From: Actinomycetota bacterium
Lineage (GTDB): Bacteria > Actinomycetota > Actinomycetes > S36-B12 > UBA5976
Length of the DNA: 7,981 nucleotides
Reading direction: 5' to 3'
Assembly: GCA_009923375.1 (NCBI GenBank)
Contig: RFTO01000042.1
Span: 1-7,981 of the forward strand
In this document: piece by piece, positions 7,113-7,981 of the stretch
How the letters are laid out: every line of letters starts with the position of its first letter
Numbering within the stretch: position 1 is the first letter of the stretch
The notes under the pieces: model-generated
Database searches by the model: none
What the model was told of the DNA's origin: nothing
The model's input: only the letters and a program-made list of their open reading frames with translations
Position numbers and translations under genes: made by a program

Positions 7113-7981
7113 CCGAAGTAATCCCCACCACCGGCGACTCCCCTGCCCCGCGCAAACTGCTGCGACTTGAGGAGCGCAACTCGAGTGTGCCCATCGAGCG
7201 CAAGCCGGAGTGGATCAAGACCAAGCTAAAGACCGGCCCGCAATACCAGGAAATCCAGATGCTCGTGAAGAGCGAGGGCCTTCACACCGTCTGCCAGGAA
7301 GCTGGCTGCCCCAACATTTACGAATGCTGGGAAGACCGCGAAGCCACCTTCCTCATCGGCGGCGATCAGTGCACACGGCGCTGTGACTTCTGTCAGATCG
7401 ACACAGGTAAACCCAAGGACATCGATCGCGATGAGCCGCGCCGAGTGGCCGAGAGCGTCAAGACCATGGGCCTGCGTTACGCGACCATCACAGGTGTCGC
7501 CCGTGACGACCTCCCCGACCAAGGCGCCTGGCTGTATGCCGAGACCGTGGATCAAATTCATGAGCACGTGCCAGGTTGTGGTGTCGAGCTGCTGGCCCCT
7601 GATTTCAACGCTGTCCCTGAACTTCTCGCGCAGGTGTTCGCCTCGCGACCAGAGGTGTTCGCACACAACATCGAGACCGTGCCACGTTTGTTTAAGCGAA
7701 TCCGGCCGGCCTTCCGTTACGAGCGCAGCCTCGGCGTCATCAGCAGTGCCCGCGATGCGGGATTGGTGACCAAGAGCAATCTGATTTTAGGTATGGGCGA
7801 GGAGGTCGAGGAAGTCCACCAAGCGTTACGCGATCTGCACGATGTCGGCTGCGAATTGGTGACCATCACTCAGTATCTGCGCCCGACACCGCGCCACCAC
7901 CCAGTGGAGCGATGGGTGCGCCCCGAGGAGTTCGTCGCGCTGGCGGATTACGCTCGCGAGACGGGATTCGCCGGGGTTATG
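7109..7981 (+). CDS. lipA: Lipoyl synthase (3' end outside window)
   Basis: Radical-SAM lipoyl synthase inserts sulfur at C6 and C8 of protein-bound octanoate, completing lipoate after LipB. The frame is open from the GTG at 7109 to the right edge, 291 codons. Missing is the C-terminal stretch that carries the conserved RSSY motif. Visible are the family-specific N-terminus RKLLRLEERN (15-24) with ERKPEWIKTK (30-39), the auxiliary [4Fe-4S] cysteines Cys62, Cys67 and Cys73 (CQEAGCPNIYEC), the radical-SAM cluster CTRRCDFC with Cys88, Cys92 and Cys95, TGVARDDLPDQGA (128-140), AHNIETVPRLFKRIRPAF (185-202), KSNLILGMGE (222-231) and QYLRPTPRHHPVERWV (255-270). The start is chosen because conserved sequence begins about 14 residues in. 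No Shine-Dalgarno sequence is visible; the GTGA overlap with the preceding stop suggests coupled re-initiation. Identification is very secure. Confidence 0.96.
   Translation, partial: MTEVIPTTGDSPAPRKLLRLEERNSSVPIERKPEWIKTKLKTGPQYQEIQMLVKSEGLHTVCQEAGCPNIYECWEDREATFLIGGDQCTRRCDFCQIDTGKPKDIDRDEPRRVAESVKTMGLRYATITGVARDDLPDQGAWLYAETVDQIHEHVPGCGVELLAPDFNAVPELLAQVFASRPEVFAHNIETVPRLFKRIRPAFRYERSLGVISSARDAGLVTKSNLILGMGEEVEEVHQALRDLHDVGCELVTITQYLRPTPRHHPVERWVRPEEFVALADYARETGFAGVM

Noticed and set aside
7226..7666. A 146-codon open frame on the - strand inside lipA
   Set aside because: It is antisense to the radical-SAM core of lipA and has no recognisable motif.

Overview
This is an ordinary-looking chromosomal segment, moderately GC-rich. 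It most likely comes from an actinobacterium. The basis is the lipB and lipA sequences (the Cys/Lys positions of LipB and the RKLLRLEERN-type LipA N-terminus match my memory of the mycobacterial enzymes), GTG starts with 4-nt gene overlaps, a leaderless-type promoter (TAnnnT, 6 nt, ATG), and a membrane protein of a type I associate with Actinobacteria. No tRNA, rRNA, insertion sequence, CRISPR array, phage gene or obvious transferred island is visible. The genus cannot be fixed from the sequence.

Left block (1-2791, + strand): the C-terminal 242 residues of a saccharopine dehydrogenase-like protein, cut by the window edge; then, after 27 nt, a 422-aa FAD-dependent amine-oxidase/phytoene-desaturase-like oxidoreductase; then, after 29 nt, a 244-aa peptidase E-like serine peptidase (family S51). 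They are close enough to be co-transcribed, but no shared pathway is evident.

Middle (2799-5132, - strand): a 777-aa MMPL-type RND transporter, convergent with the peptidase gene, with only 7 nt between the two stop codons. Its GTG start has a strong Shine-Dalgarno sequence and faces lipB across a 181-nt divergent intergenic region (5133-5313). That region holds a nested inverted repeat and a likely leaderless lipB promoter.

Right block (5314-7981, + strand): lipB (octanoyltransferase), a 366-aa four-helix membrane protein, and lipA (lipoyl synthase, cut by the right edge), joined by ATGA and GTGA overlaps. LipB attaches octanoate to lipoyl domains and LipA inserts two sulfurs to make lipoate, so this is a lipoate biosynthesis operon. 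The membrane protein lies between two genes that are usually neighbours. The most interesting points are this embedded membrane gene and its repeat-bearing N-terminus, the architecture of the mmpL-lipB intergenic region, and paired cysteines in both periplasmic loops of the transporter. I see no convincing new multi-gene system.
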